Shown one piece after another: positions 25,567-34,883 of a DNA stretch of 64,000 nucleotides. The stretch covers positions 29,533 to 93,532 of the forward strand of contig JAECRL010000015.1 of NCBI GenBank assembly GCA_016000265.1. The letters run 5' to 3'. Position 1 is the first letter of the stretch. Each line of letters starts with the position of its first letter. The DNA is from Burkholderiales bacterium (GTDB lineage: Bacteria; Pseudomonadota; Gammaproteobacteria; Burkholderiales; Burkholderiaceae_C). A program made the translations under genes and the position numbers. Below the pieces are notes generated by a model. The model saw nothing but the letters and a program-made list of their open reading frames with translations. It did not search any database and was not told the origin of the DNA.

Positions 25567-27321
25567 ATGAACTGGCTGGTGTGGCTGGCGGGCTTTGCGC
25601 TGGGGGCGGGGCTCACCCACCTCCTGGCTCGGCGCCGCGAGCAGCGGCTGGCACAGCGGCGCGGGCACGCGCAGGAGGTGCTGCGCGAGTTCCGCGCCAT
25701 GGTCGAGAGCGCCAACGATGGCATGTTGCTGGTCGACAGCGGTCGCATCGTCGAATGCAACCCCGCGGCGCAGCGGCTCTACGGCCTGTCGCGCGAGCAG
25801 CTCATCGGCATGCACCCGGCGGCCATGTCGCCCGAGACGCAACCCGGCGGGCAGGACTCGATGGCGCTGGCGAACCAGTACATCGAGCGGGCGATGTCCA
25901 AACAGGCGCAGCGTTTCCTGTGGCAGCACCTGCGCGCGGGCGAGGGGGTGTTCACGGCCGAGGTGGCGCTGTCGCCGCTGCTGCACGGCGACCGGGAGGA
26001 CTCGCCGCGCTTCGTGTCGGTGATGCGCGACGTGACCGATCAGCTGCACGCCAGCGAGGCCATGCAGTCGAGCGAGCAGCGCTTTCGGCGCCTGTTCGAG
26101 CTGGCGCCCATCCCGCTGGCGCTGACCACGCCGGACGGCCGACTGCTGGACATCAACCGGCAGTGGAGCCAGGTGCTGGGCTACGACAAGGACGACGTGC
26201 CGACGATGGACGATTGGTGGCAGCGTGCTTACCCCGATGCGGCCTACCGCGCGGGCGTCAAGGCGCTGTGGGACGCGGCCCTGCACCGGGTGATCCACGA
26301 AGGCGTGGAGTTGCGCCAGACCGAGGTGCGGTTGCGCTGCAAGGATGGCAGCGTGCGCACCATGCGGGTGGGCGGGGCGCTGGTGGGCGGCAACATCCTG
26401 ACGAGCTACTTCGATGTGACCGAGCAACAGCAGGCGCAGGCGGCGCTGGAGGCCCTCAACAGCGAGCTCGAAGCGCGGGTGACGGCGCGAACGCAGGAGC
26501 TGCAAGGCGCCCTGGAGAGCCTGCAGCGCGCACAGGCCGAGCTGGTGCGCGCGGAGAAGCTCGCGGGGCTGGGGTCGCTGGTGGCGGGCATGGCGCACGA
26601 GCTGAACACGCCGATTGGCAACGCCGTGATCGTGGCCAGCACCCTGGCCGACCAGCGGCGGCGCTTTTCGGGTGAGGTCGCCGAGGGCCTGCGCAAGTCG
26701 GCGCTGACGCGTTTCATGGGCGAGGTGGAAGAAGGCATCGAGGTGATGGAGCGCAACCTGCGCCGCGCCGCGGAGCTGATCAGCGGCTTCAAGCAGGTGG
26801 CGGTGGACCAGTCCAGCCACCAGCGGCGCGAGTTCGACCTGCGGGAGCTGGTGCACGAGTTGAGCCTGACGCTGAGCCCGACCTTGCGGCGCGGCGGGGT
26901 GGAGCTGAGCGTGTCGCTGCCGGCGCAGGTGCGCATGGACAGCCACCCCGGCCCGCTGAGTCAGGTCCTGATGAACGTGATCAACAACGCGGTGGTGCAC
27001 GCCTTCGAGCGGCAGCCCTCGCCCCAGGTGCGCATCGCCGGCGAGCTGCTGGCGGGCGAGCGGGTGCGCCTGACCCTCACCGACAACGGCTGCGGCATCG
27101 AGCCTCAGCACCTGCCGCGTGTCTTCGACCCGTTCTTCACGACCCGCCTGGGCAAGGGTGGATCGGGCCTGGGCATGCACATCGTGTACTCGCTGGTGAC
27201 GGAGTTGCTGGGCGGCACGGTGAACATCGAGAGCACGGTGGGGGTGGGCACCACCGTGTCCATGGAACTCCCGCTCCACGCACCGACGCCCCAAGCGTCC
27301 ACCAAGGCCGACCATGAGTGA
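25567..27321 (+). CDS. PAS-domain sensor histidine kinase
   Basis: 584 residues from ATG 25567 (GTG 25558 possible). An N-terminal helix (WLVWLAGFALGAGLTHLL) may anchor it in the membrane. Two PAS domains follow at about 35-150 (ESANDGMLLVDSGRIVECNPAA) and 170-295 (ELAPIPLALTTPDGRLLDINRQ), then a coiled coil (about 300-335). The dimerisation/phosphoacceptor segment is GMAHELNTPIGNAV, with His near residue 341. The catalytic domain has NVINNAVVHAF (N box), DNGCGIEPQ (G1), FFTTRLGKGGSGLGMHI (F and G2). Its end overlaps the next gene by 8 bp, so it is the probable partner of the DUF3369-GGDEF-EAL regulator. The signal is unknown; no ligand-binding residues for heme or flavin stand out. Confidence 0.9.
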   Translation: MNWLVWLAGFALGAGLTHLLARRREQRLAQRRGHAQEVLREFRAMVESANDGMLLVDSGRIVECNPAAQRLYGLSREQLIGMHPAAMSPETQPGGQDSMALANQYIERAMSKQAQRFLWQHLRAGEGVFTAEVALSPLLHGDREDSPRFVSVMRDVTDQLHASEAMQSSEQRFRRLFELAPIPLALTTPDGRLLDINRQWSQVLGYDKDDVPTMDDWWQRAYPDAAYRAGVKALWDAALHRVIHEGVELRQTEVRLRCKDGSVRTMRVGGALVGGNILTSYFDVTEQQQAQAALEALNSELEARVTARTQELQGALESLQRAQAELVRAEKLAGLGSLVAGMAHELNTPIGNAVIVASTLADQRRRFSGEVAEGLRKSALTRFMGEVEEGIEVMERNLRRAAELISGFKQVAVDQSSHQRREFDLRELVHELSLTLSPTLRRGGVELSVSLPAQVRMDSHPGPLSQVLMNVINNAVVHAFERQPSPQVRIAGELLAGERVRLTLTDNGCGIEPQHLPRVFDPFFTTRLGKGGSGLGMHIVYSLVTELLGGTVNIESTVGVGTTVSMELPLHAPTPQASTKADHE

Positions 27322-29551
27322 CGCCCCGAGCCTGAACGACACCGACGAGCTGCTGGTGCTGCTCGATGACGAGCCCGAGTCGGCCGACGAGCGCGCCGCC
27401 AGGCCGACAGCGGCGTGGGAGATCCTCATCGTCGACGACGACGCCGACGTGCACCGCGCCACGGAGATGGCGTTGCGAGACCTGAGCATCGAAGGTCGGG
27501 CGCTGCGGCTGATTCACGCGCACTCGCGCCAGGAGGCGATCGCGCTGGTGGAGCGCCACGAGGACCTGGCCGTGATCCTGCTCGATGTGGTCATGGAGTC
27601 CGATGACGCCGGGATCCAGCTGGTGCAGGACGTGCGCCAGCGCCTGCACCGCGAGGCGGTTCGCATCATCCTGCGCACGGGGCAGCCCGGGTACGCACCG
27701 GAACTCGACACCATCCGCCACTACGACATCAACGACTACCGAACCAAGTCGGAGCTGACCCGCGTGCGCTTGTTCACCAGCTTGATGGTGGCCGTGCGCG
27801 TGTACCGCCAGATGCGCGCCCACGAGCAAACGCGTCGAGGCCTGGAGATGGTGGTGCGCGCCAGCACCGAGCTCAGCAAGCTGCACGGCATGCACCTGTT
27901 TGCGCAAGGCGTGGTCAGCCAGCTGTGCGCCCTGTTGGGCATCCAGCCCGAGGGCTTGATCTGCGCGCAGGCTGGCCTGCAAGGGCGCGACGACCCGGCC
28001 CGGGTGATCGCCGCGGCGGGGCGTTACGGCGAGCTCATCCAGAGGCCGCTGTCGGACCTGGGCCTGCCGCGCGTGCAGCAGGTGCTCGAGCGCTGCCTCA
28101 ACGAGCGCCGCAGTCACTTCGAAGAAGGCCTGGCGCTGTACTTCTCGACCTCAGACGGGCGCGGCCTGGCGGCCTTCGTGGACCACCCGGACGCGCTGCG
28201 GGCGCTGGACCGGCACCTGGTGGAGGTGTTTTGCTCCAGCATGTCGGCGGGCTTCGAGAACGTGCTGCTGTACGGGCAGTTGGTGGACCAGGCCTACGTG
28301 GACCCGCTGCTGCACATCCCCAACCTCAACCAGATGCTGCAGACGCTGTCGGCGCCACCGGTCAGCAGCGAGCCCATGACGCTGGCGGTGCTGGACATCG
28401 ACGGCTTCGCGGCCATCAACGACATGCTCGGCCACGGCTTTGGCGACGCGGTGTTGCGCGCCGTCTCGGGGCGGCTGCGCGAGCGGCTGGGTGCGTCGTC
28501 TGCGCTGGCGCGCCTGGGGGCCGATGTGTTCGGTGTGCTGGGCCCCGCCCGCGAGGTGGACGCCGACCGCCTGCTGGCGCTCTTCGATGGGGCGTTCACG
28601 GTTCAGGGGCAGTCGGTGCGGCTGTCGTCGACCATGGGGCTGGTGCGCCTGAACGAGCACGCCGAGCGCGGTGCCGACCTGCTCAAAGACGCCCACCTGG
28701 CGCTCAAGCGGGCCAAGCTCAGCCGACGCGGCACGGCCTGCTACTTCTCTCAGGAGATGGGCCAGGACGTGCGCTCGCGCATGCTGCTGCTCGACAGCCT
28801 GCGCGCGGCCGCCGGCTCCACGCAGCTGTTCACCGTCTACCAGCCCAAGGTGGAGCTGGCCAGCGGACGCGTGCTGGGCCTGGAGGCCTTGCTGCGCTGG
28901 CGCCAGCCCGACGGCACCCTGGTGCCTCCTGACCGCTTCATCCCCCTGGCCGAACAGGCCGGCTTGATGATGGTGCTGGGCAACTTCGTCACCCACCGCG
29001 CCTGCACCCAGCTGCGCGAGCTGCACGAGGCCGGTCACACCCAGCTGACGATGGCCATCAACGTGTCGCACGCGCAACTGCGCGAGCCCGACTTCGTGCC
29101 CTTGCTGGCGCACACGCTGACCGAGACCGGGGTGCGCCGCGACGCCATCGAGCTGGAGATCACCGAGTCGATGGCCGCCGACGACCTCTCGCTCATCGAG
29201 CAGCGCCTGGAAGACATCCGCGCCCTGGGCCTGACGGTGGCCATCGACGACTTCGGCACGGGCTTTTCATCGCTGAGCGTGCTGCGCCACCTCAAGGCCG
29301 ACCGGCTCAAGATCGACCGCAGCTTCATCGCCGAGATCGAACACGACAGCCGCATCGCCCGCATGGTGATCCAGCTGGGTCACCTGCTGGGCATGCGGGT
29401 GATCGCCGAGGGCGTGGAGACCGCCTCCCAGCGCGATTTGCTGCTGAGCCTGGGCTGCGACGAAGGCCAGGGCTGGCTGTTCGCGCGCCCCCTGCAGGAT
29501 GCGGCCCTGCTGGCGTGGTTGGCGCAAGGGACCACGGGGGCGTCAGGCTGA
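27314..29551 (+). CDS. Response regulator with DUF3369, degenerate GGDEF and EAL domains
   Basis: 745 residues. A receiver-like domain at about 36-160 (EILIVDDDADVHRATEM, phosphoacceptor Asp in VILLDVVMESDDAG), then the DUF3369 GAF-like domain (about 165-325), then GGDEF (about 345-480) and EAL (about 500-735). In GGDEF the signature is GADVF near residue 402, so diguanylate cyclase activity should be lost. In EAL the motifs are complete: LEALLRW, INVSHAQL, LEITESM, IDDFGTGFSSLS, LKIDRSFI, AEGVET and the final Gln in DEGQGWLF. It should therefore be a phosphorelay-controlled c-di-GMP phosphodiesterase, perhaps with GTP as allosteric ligand of the GGDEF. Translated with the upstream kinase. 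Confidence 0.92.
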   Translation: MSDAPSLNDTDELLVLLDDEPESADERAARPTAAWEILIVDDDADVHRATEMALRDLSIEGRALRLIHAHSRQEAIALVERHEDLAVILLDVVMESDDAGIQLVQDVRQRLHREAVRIILRTGQPGYAPELDTIRHYDINDYRTKSELTRVRLFTSLMVAVRVYRQMRAHEQTRRGLEMVVRASTELSKLHGMHLFAQGVVSQLCALLGIQPEGLICAQAGLQGRDDPARVIAAAGRYGELIQRPLSDLGLPRVQQVLERCLNERRSHFEEGLALYFSTSDGRGLAAFVDHPDALRALDRHLVEVFCSSMSAGFENVLLYGQLVDQAYVDPLLHIPNLNQMLQTLSAPPVSSEPMTLAVLDIDGFAAINDMLGHGFGDAVLRAVSGRLRERLGASSALARLGADVFGVLGPAREVDADRLLALFDGAFTVQGQSVRLSSTMGLVRLNEHAERGADLLKDAHLALKRAKLSRRGTACYFSQEMGQDVRSRMLLLDSLRAAAGSTQLFTVYQPKVELASGRVLGLEALLRWRQPDGTLVPPDRFIPLAEQAGLMMVLGNFVTHRACTQLRELHEAGHTQLTMAINVSHAQLREPDFVPLLAHTLTETGVRRDAIELEITESMAADDLSLIEQRLEDIRALGLTVAIDDFGTGFSSLSVLRHLKADRLKIDRSFIAEIEHDSRIARMVIQLGHLLGMRVIAEGVETASQRDLLLSLGCDEGQGWLFARPLQDAALLAWLAQGTTGASG

Positions 29552-29636
29552 CCGCACGCCCCTGACGGGGACACGCCCGGCGGTTCGCGGTACCCTCGCG
29601 TGCGACGACCTCCTGGATGTCCGCACGACGACGTTG

Positions 29637-30728
29637 ATGCCGCAGTTCACCCCCCTCCCCCCCTCCGCCGCCGCGACCGCAGCCACCCTGCCCGCCAGCT
29701 ACGCCTTGTCGCTGCTGGTGCTGATGATCGAGCGCGGCCACCGCGACAGCGACGTGCTCGCCGGCTCGCAACTCACGCGCGAGCAGCTTCAGGACCAGCG
29801 CGCGCAGATCGGCGCCTGGCAGTACGCGGTGCTGCTGGCCAACGCCCGGCGCCTGGACGCCGACCATGGTCTGGCCTACGAGCTGGGGCTGCGCAGCCAG
29901 GTCACCAAGCACGGCTTCGTGGGCTTCGGCCTGATCAGCTGCGCCACGCTGCGCGAAGCCATCGAGTTCAGCGAACGCTACTTTCGCGCGCGGGTGCCGG
30001 CTTTCACCAACTCGATGTCGGTGTCGGGCGGCCAGGTGGTCATCGAGCTGCACGAAACGCTGCCGCTCGGCCCCTTTCGCGACTTCATCATGGACCTGGT
30101 GGTGGTGGAGCTGTGCAGCCTGTTTGCCAAGGTGCTCGGGCTGGATCCGGGGGTGAGCGGCTGGATCAGCGAAATCGGCGTGCCGCACGCAGAGCCCGCC
30201 GCCTACGCCCGCTACCGCGACCGCCTGCCGCCCTTTCACTTCGGGCAGAAGGCCGTGGAGATCCGCTTCCCGGCGAGCATGCTCGACGAGCCCATCGCCA
30301 CGGCCGACCCGGTCAGCGTGCAGCTGGCCATCGAGCGCTGCGAGCAGGAAATGACGCGCCAGGCCGCGGCCAGTGGCACGCGCGGCCAGGTGCTGCAGCG
30401 CCTGGTCTGCCAGGGCGGGCGCTACCCCGAGGTCGGCGACGTGGCCCAGGCCATGCACACCTCCGAGCGCACCCTCAAGCGCCGCCTGCAGGACGAAGGC
30501 ACGAGCTTTCAGGCCCTGCTCGACGAAATCCGACAGCGCGATGCGATGCGCCTGCTGGGCAACCCGAAGCTGGCCATCAAGCAGGTGGCCGAGGCCGTGG
30601 GCTACAGCGACCCGGCCAACTTCGCGCGGGCCTTCGGCAAGTGGACGGGCTGCTCGCCCAAGGCCTGGCGGGAGCGGTTCGCGGCCGGCTCAGGCGCGCC
30701 GGCTGACACGCCACCTGGCCCGAATTGA
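29637..30728 (+). CDS. AraC family transcriptional regulator
   Basis: 363 residues from ATG 29637. The N-terminal two thirds is the arabinose-binding-like domain found in ArgR/OruR/VirS type regulators (LLVLMIERGHRDSDVLAGS, LGLRSQVTKHGFVGFGLISCATL). The C-terminal double helix-turn-helix spans about 255-350: VGDVAQAMHTSERTLKRRLQ, then PKLAIKQVAEAVGYSDPANF followed by ARAFGKWTGCSPKAWRERF. It lies 90 bp upstream of a desaturase gene on the same strand. Regulators of this subfamily often sit beside fatty-acid or lipid genes, so control of the desaturase is a reasonable inference. Confidence 0.88.
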   Translation: MPQFTPLPPSAAATAATLPASYALSLLVLMIERGHRDSDVLAGSQLTREQLQDQRAQIGAWQYAVLLANARRLDADHGLAYELGLRSQVTKHGFVGFGLISCATLREAIEFSERYFRARVPAFTNSMSVSGGQVVIELHETLPLGPFRDFIMDLVVVELCSLFAKVLGLDPGVSGWISEIGVPHAEPAAYARYRDRLPPFHFGQKAVEIRFPASMLDEPIATADPVSVQLAIERCEQEMTRQAAASGTRGQVLQRLVCQGGRYPEVGDVAQAMHTSERTLKRRLQDEGTSFQALLDEIRQRDAMRLLGNPKLAIKQVAEAVGYSDPANFARAFGKWTGCSPKAWRERFAAGSGAPADTPPGPN

Positions 30729-30817
30729 CAGGTTTTCGGCCCGCCTGCCCCTCACGCCTGCGGGGCCCGCCTCGTTACGCTCTGGCCTCGACACCCGAAC
30801 AACGTTCCGAGGAGCCC

Positions 30818-31918
30818 ATGAGCAAGAACAAGCCCGGTCAGCCCGTCGCTGTCCACCGCATGACCGACGCACAGAAGTCCGAACACGTCCGCAGCGTGGT
30901 GCTGAAGGCCGGCGAGGACCTGCGCGCGCGCCACCCCTGGCTGCGCCACCAGGACGCCATCGGCGCCACCATCATGGTCGCCTCGCTGCTGGGCATGATC
31001 GCCAGCGGCTGGCTCTACGTCGACGGCGCCATCCCCTGGTGGGTGTGCGTGCCGGTCACGGCCATCTTCGCGTCGTTCATCCACGAGCTGGAGCACGACC
31101 TCATCCACCAGATGTACTTCCGCAGCAAGCCCTGGGCGAACAGCCTGATGCTGGCCGTGGGCTGGCTGGCGCGCGCCTCCACCGTGAGCCCCTTCGTGCG
31201 CCGCAAGCTGCACCTGCACCACCACAAGTTCTCGGGCACGGCCTCCGACCTGGAGGAGCGCGGCATCACCAACGGCACGCCCTGGGGCCTGCGCCGCCTG
31301 CTGATGACGGGCGACAACATGCTGTCGGTGTTCCTGCGCCCCAACGAGATGCGCCGCGCCACCGCCCAGTACATCAAGTCGCAAAAGCCCGCCAGCCGCC
31401 AGGAGGCCCTGAAGATGGCCGCCGAGCAGACCCTGGCCTACGTGCCCATCGGCCAGCTGTACTACGCCCTGTTCCACGGCTGGGTGGTGCTGCACGCGGT
31501 GATGTTCGCCGCGCCCCTGCTGGGTGTGGACATCCCCTGGCCGCAGTGGACGCCCGCGGCGATGTCCTACCTGGACATCTTCGGCGTGGTCTACGCCCTG
31601 CCCTGCCTGCTGCGCACCTTCTGCTTGCATTTCATCAGCTCGAACATGCACTACTACGGTGACGTGGAGGCCCGCAACGCCATGCAGCAGTGCCAGGTGC
31701 TCAACCCCTGGTGGCTGATGCCGATGCAGCTGTTCTGCTTCAACTTCGGCAGCACGCACGCCATCCACCACTTCGCGGTGAAAGAGCCCTTCTACGTGCG
31801 CCAGTGGAACGCCGCCATCGCCCACCGGGTGATGCGCGAGGTCGGCGTGCGCTTCAACGACTTCGGCACCTTCCGACGCGCCAACCGCTTCGGCCTGCAG
31901 CGCACGGCACAGGCCTGA
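30818..31918 (+). CDS. Membrane fatty acid desaturase / hydroxylase family protein
   Basis: 366 residues from ATG 30818, with GAGGAG upstream (the open frame to the left is not coding). The integral-membrane di-iron fold is marked by three His boxes: HELEHD near 89-94, HLHHHKF near 131-137 and THAIHHF near 315-321. Transmembrane stretches include IGATIMVASLLGMIASGWLY, VPVTAIFASFIH and YALFHGWVVLHAVMFAAPLL. Members oxidise acyl chains or hydrocarbons; the exact substrate cannot be told from sequence. A CCCTGATC/GATCAGGG hairpin follows the stop. The upstream AraC gene is the likely regulator. Confidence 0.85.
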   Translation: MSKNKPGQPVAVHRMTDAQKSEHVRSVVLKAGEDLRARHPWLRHQDAIGATIMVASLLGMIASGWLYVDGAIPWWVCVPVTAIFASFIHELEHDLIHQMYFRSKPWANSLMLAVGWLARASTVSPFVRRKLHLHHHKFSGTASDLEERGITNGTPWGLRRLLMTGDNMLSVFLRPNEMRRATAQYIKSQKPASRQEALKMAAEQTLAYVPIGQLYYALFHGWVVLHAVMFAAPLLGVDIPWPQWTPAAMSYLDIFGVVYALPCLLRTFCLHFISSNMHYYGDVEARNAMQQCQVLNPWWLMPMQLFCFNFGSTHAIHHFAVKEPFYVRQWNAAIAHRVMREVGVRFNDFGTFRRANRFGLQRTAQA

Positions 31919-31925
31919 TCCCCGC

Positions 31926-31943
31926 CCCTGATCTGGATCAGGG
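31926..31943 (+). terminator. Hairpin after the desaturase gene
   Basis: CCCTGATC / GATCAGGG around a two-base centre 8 bp past the stop, with only ATTTG after it. Possibly a weak terminator. Confidence 0.4.
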
Positions 31944-31961
31944 ATTTGCGCCACCGTTGCG

Positions 31962-31986
31962 CAAATGCTAATCATTCTTGTTATCG
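31962..31986 (+). promoter_or_regulatory. Fur box candidate before fbpA
   Basis: CAAATGCTAATCATTCTTGT resembles the Fur consensus GATAATGATAATCATTATC, with the core TAATCATT intact. It sits about 65 bp before the start of the ferric-iron binding protein. Confidence 0.65.
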
Positions 31987-32049
31987 TATTGGTCCGCGCT
32001 CCCTCCTGGGTCCGCGGGCCTTTTTTTCACCGACACAGGAATGCGCTCC

Positions 32050-33075
32050 ATGGTTTCCCGTCTGACCCGACTGTCTGCCCTGACCCTGCTGGCGCTGGCC
32101 GCCGCCGCACCGGCCCAGGCCGCCGACCCGGAACTCAACATCTACTCGGCCCGCCATTACCAGACGGACGAGGCCCTGTACGCCAACTTCACCAAGCTCA
32201 CCGGCATCAAGGTCAACCGCCTGGACGGCAAGGAAGACGAATTGCTGGAGCGCCTCAAGAACGAGGGCGCCAAGTCGCCCGCCGACATCCTGATCACGGT
32301 GGACGCGGCGCGCCTGGAAGTCGCCGACCAGGCCGGCCTGTTCGCGCCCATCGACTCCAAGGTGCTGGCCCAGCGCATCCCGGCCAAGCTGCGCACGCCC
32401 AACTGGATCGCGTTCTCCACGCGCGCCCGCCTGATCGCCTACAACAAGTCGGCCGTGAAAGCCGAGTGGGTGCAAAGCTACGGCGACCTCGCCCACCCGC
32501 GCCTGAAGGGCCAGGTGTGCGTGCGCTCGGGCTCGCACCCCTACAACCTGTCGCTGGGCGGCGCCTTCATCGCCCACCAGGGCGAGCCGCAGGCCGAAGC
32601 CTGGGCGCGTGGCCTGGTGCAGAACTTCGCCCGCGCACCCAAGGGCGGCGACACGGACCAGCTCAAGGCCGTGGCCGCGGGCGAGTGCGGCGTGACCATC
32701 TCCAACAGCTATTACCTGGCGCGCCTGATGCGCTCGACCAAGCCGGAGGACCAGAAGGTGGTGGCGGCGCTCGGCGTGGTCTGGCCCAACCAGCAGACCT
32801 GGGGCACGCACATCAACGTCTCGGGCGCGGGCATCATCAAGACCGCGCCCAACAAGGCCGCGGCGGTGAAGTTCCTGGAGTACCTCAGCAGCGACCAGGC
32901 CCAGGCTTACTTTGCCGACGGCAACAACGAGTGGCCCGCCGTGGCGTCGGTGAAGCTGGAGAACCCGGCCCTCAAGCAGCTGGGCACGTTCAAGTCAGAC
33001 GCCATCAACGTGGGTGAGCTGGCCAGGAACGCCGCCAAGGCGCAGAAGCTGTACGACCGCGCCGGCTGGCGTTGA
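32050..33075 (+). CDS. fbpA: Ferric iron ABC transporter, periplasmic binding protein
   Basis: 341 residues from ATG 32050, preferred over ATG 32041 because AGGA then lies 9 bp upstream instead of touching the start codon. The signal peptide ends in AQAAD near residue 26. The protein is of the FbpA/FutA/IdiA type: LNIYSARHYQTDEALYANFT, GDTDQLKAVAAGECGVTISN and the Tyr pair in NSYYLARL that ligates Fe3+. A Fur-box candidate precedes it. The permease gene is convergent 30 bp downstream and the ATPase gene lies beyond that, so the transporter is split over three units. It would carry Fe3+ from the outer membrane receptor to the inner membrane. Confidence 0.93.
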   Translation: MVSRLTRLSALTLLALAAAAPAQAADPELNIYSARHYQTDEALYANFTKLTGIKVNRLDGKEDELLERLKNEGAKSPADILITVDAARLEVADQAGLFAPIDSKVLAQRIPAKLRTPNWIAFSTRARLIAYNKSAVKAEWVQSYGDLAHPRLKGQVCVRSGSHPYNLSLGGAFIAHQGEPQAEAWARGLVQNFARAPKGGDTDQLKAVAAGECGVTISNSYYLARLMRSTKPEDQKVVAALGVVWPNQQTWGTHINVSGAGIIKTAPNKAAAVKFLEYLSSDQAQAYFADGNNEWPAVASVKLENPALKQLGTFKSDAINVGELARNAAKAQKLYDRAGWR

Positions 33076-33105
33076 GTTGAGCTGAGTTGAGTGGGGCGGC
33101 GGGGC

Positions 33106-34809
33106 TCAGCGCCCACCGCCCGGCAGCCGGCTGCGCGCGATCTCGCGCGACAGCACGATCAGGGGCAGCAGCCCCACCACCACGATGGTCAGCGCCGCGG
33201 TCGAGGCCTCGGCCAGCCGCTCGTCCGACGCCAGCGTGTAAGCCTGCGTGGCCAGGGTGTCGAAGTTGAACGGGCGCATCACCAGCGTGGCCGGCAGCTC
33301 CTTCATCACGTCGATGAAGACCAGCAGCAAGGCCGTCAGCAAACTGCCCCGCAGCAGCGGGAAGTGCACGCGGCGCAAGGCCCCCAGCGGCGTCAGGCCC
33401 AGGCTGCGCGCGGCGTGGTCCATGTTGGGCGTGACCTTGAGCAGGCCCGCGTCGATGGACTGCACCGCCGGCGTCAGGAAGCGCACCACGCAGGCGTACA
33501 CCAGCCCGACGATGCCGCCGGTCAGCACCAGCCCACCCTGCCAGCCCACGGCCTGCTCCATCCAGGTCGTCAGCACGTTGTCCACCCGCGTGACCGGGAT
33601 CAACACGCCCACGGCGATCACGGTGCCGGGCAAGGCGTAGCCCAGGCCGCCCAGGCGGTGCGTGGTGCGCACCAGCCAGTGCGGCTGCAGGCGCGCGGCG
33701 TAGGCCAGCAACAAGGCCAGCATCACGGCGATGAAGGCCGTCAGGCCGGAGACGGTCACGCTGTTGCGCGCCAGCTCGATGAAGCGCGGGCCGAACTGCG
33801 CGTCGCCCTGGCTGAGCGACATGTGCAGCAAGATGCCCGCGGGCAGCAGGAAGCCGGCCACCATCGGGATCAGGCAGGCCAGCACGGCCAGGGCGGCGCG
33901 CCAGCCCCCCACGCGGATGGCCATCACGCGCGAGCGCCGCAAGGTGGTGTCATGGAAACGCGCCCGCCCGCGCGAGAGGCGCTCGAAGGCCAGCACCAGG
34001 ATGACGAAGCCCAGCAGGGCCGAGGCCAGCTGCGCCGCCGCCACCCGGTCGCCCAGCGAAAACCAGGCGCGGTAGATGCCGGTGGTGAAGGTCTGCACGC
34101 CGAAGTAGGACACGGCGCCGAAGTCAGCCAGGGTCTCCATCAGGGCCAGGGACACGCCCGCGGCGATGGCCGGTCGCGCCAGCGGCAGCGACACCCGAAA
34201 GAAGCTGCCCCACGGCCCCAGCCCCAGCACGCGCCCCACCTCCAGCATGCCGCCGGCGCGCTCCAGGAAGGCCGTGCGCGCCAGCATGTAAACGTAGGGG
34301 TAGAGCACCAGCGAGAACAGCACCACCGCGCCGCCCAGCGAGCGCACGTCGGGGAACCAGTAGTCGGCGCGGCCCCAGCCGAAGGACTCGCGCAGCGCCG
34401 TTTGCACCGGGCCCACGAACTGCAGCAGGTCGGTGTAGGTGTAGGCCATCACGTAGCCGGGCACCGCCAGCGGCAGCACCAGCGCCCACTCCAGCGTGCC
34501 GCGCAGGGGGAACTCGTAGCGCGTGACCAGCCAGGCCGCGCCCACGCCCATGCTCGCCGTGCCCAGGCCCACGCCGAGGCACAGCCACAGGGTCGACCAG
34601 ATGTAGTCCGGCAGGACCGTGCTGGCCAGGTGCGACCAGGTGTCGCCCGTGTCGGTCGACAGCACCTGCGCCAGCACCGCCAGCACCGGCAAGGCCACCA
34701 GGCCGCCCACGAGCAAGGCCAGCGCGACCAGCCACCGCGAGGACGTGCGGGCGCGGATGCCGGAGCGGGCGGGCGGAGAAGTCGGAGAAGTCGGGGCAGA
34801 CAGGGTCAT
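33106..34809 (-). CDS. fbpB: Ferric iron ABC transporter permease
   Basis: 567 residues from ATG 34809 (ATG 34830 is also in frame but would lie in the Fur-box candidate). Fused tandem permease with two homologous halves of about six transmembrane helices each, as in FbpB/SfuB. The EAA-type loops for the ATPase are LEVGRVLGLGPWGSFFRVSLPLA and the second copy DHAARSLGLTPLGALRRVHFPLL. It has no ribosome-binding match before the ATG; if transcription starts at the divergent promoter the leader could be very short. Convergent with fbpA and divergent from fbpC, with a Fur-box candidate in the shared upstream region. Confidence 0.92.
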   Translation of the reverse strand: MTLSAPTSPTSPPARSGIRARTSSRWLVALALLVGGLVALPVLAVLAQVLSTDTGDTWSHLASTVLPDYIWSTLWLCLGVGLGTASMGVGAAWLVTRYEFPLRGTLEWALVLPLAVPGYVMAYTYTDLLQFVGPVQTALRESFGWGRADYWFPDVRSLGGAVVLFSLVLYPYVYMLARTAFLERAGGMLEVGRVLGLGPWGSFFRVSLPLARPAIAAGVSLALMETLADFGAVSYFGVQTFTTGIYRAWFSLGDRVAAAQLASALLGFVILVLAFERLSRGRARFHDTTLRRSRVMAIRVGGWRAALAVLACLIPMVAGFLLPAGILLHMSLSQGDAQFGPRFIELARNSVTVSGLTAFIAVMLALLLAYAARLQPHWLVRTTHRLGGLGYALPGTVIAVGVLIPVTRVDNVLTTWMEQAVGWQGGLVLTGGIVGLVYACVVRFLTPAVQSIDAGLLKVTPNMDHAARSLGLTPLGALRRVHFPLLRGSLLTALLLVFIDVMKELPATLVMRPFNFDTLATQAYTLASDERLAEASTAALTIVVVGLLPLIVLSREIARSRLPGGGR

Positions 34810-34812
34810 GAT

Positions 34813-34832
34813 GTAAGTGAGAATTATCATCG
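34813..34832. promoter_or_regulatory. Fur box candidate between fbpB and fbpC
   Basis: GTAAGTGAGAATTATCATCG matches the Fur pattern (TGAGAATTATCAT core). It lies between divergent fbpB and fbpC, so one site could repress both under iron sufficiency. Confidence 0.7.
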
Positions 34833-34883
34833 CTACCCGGACCTTTCACGACAGCCGCCCTCAGACGCCCCGAGCCCCCTGCC

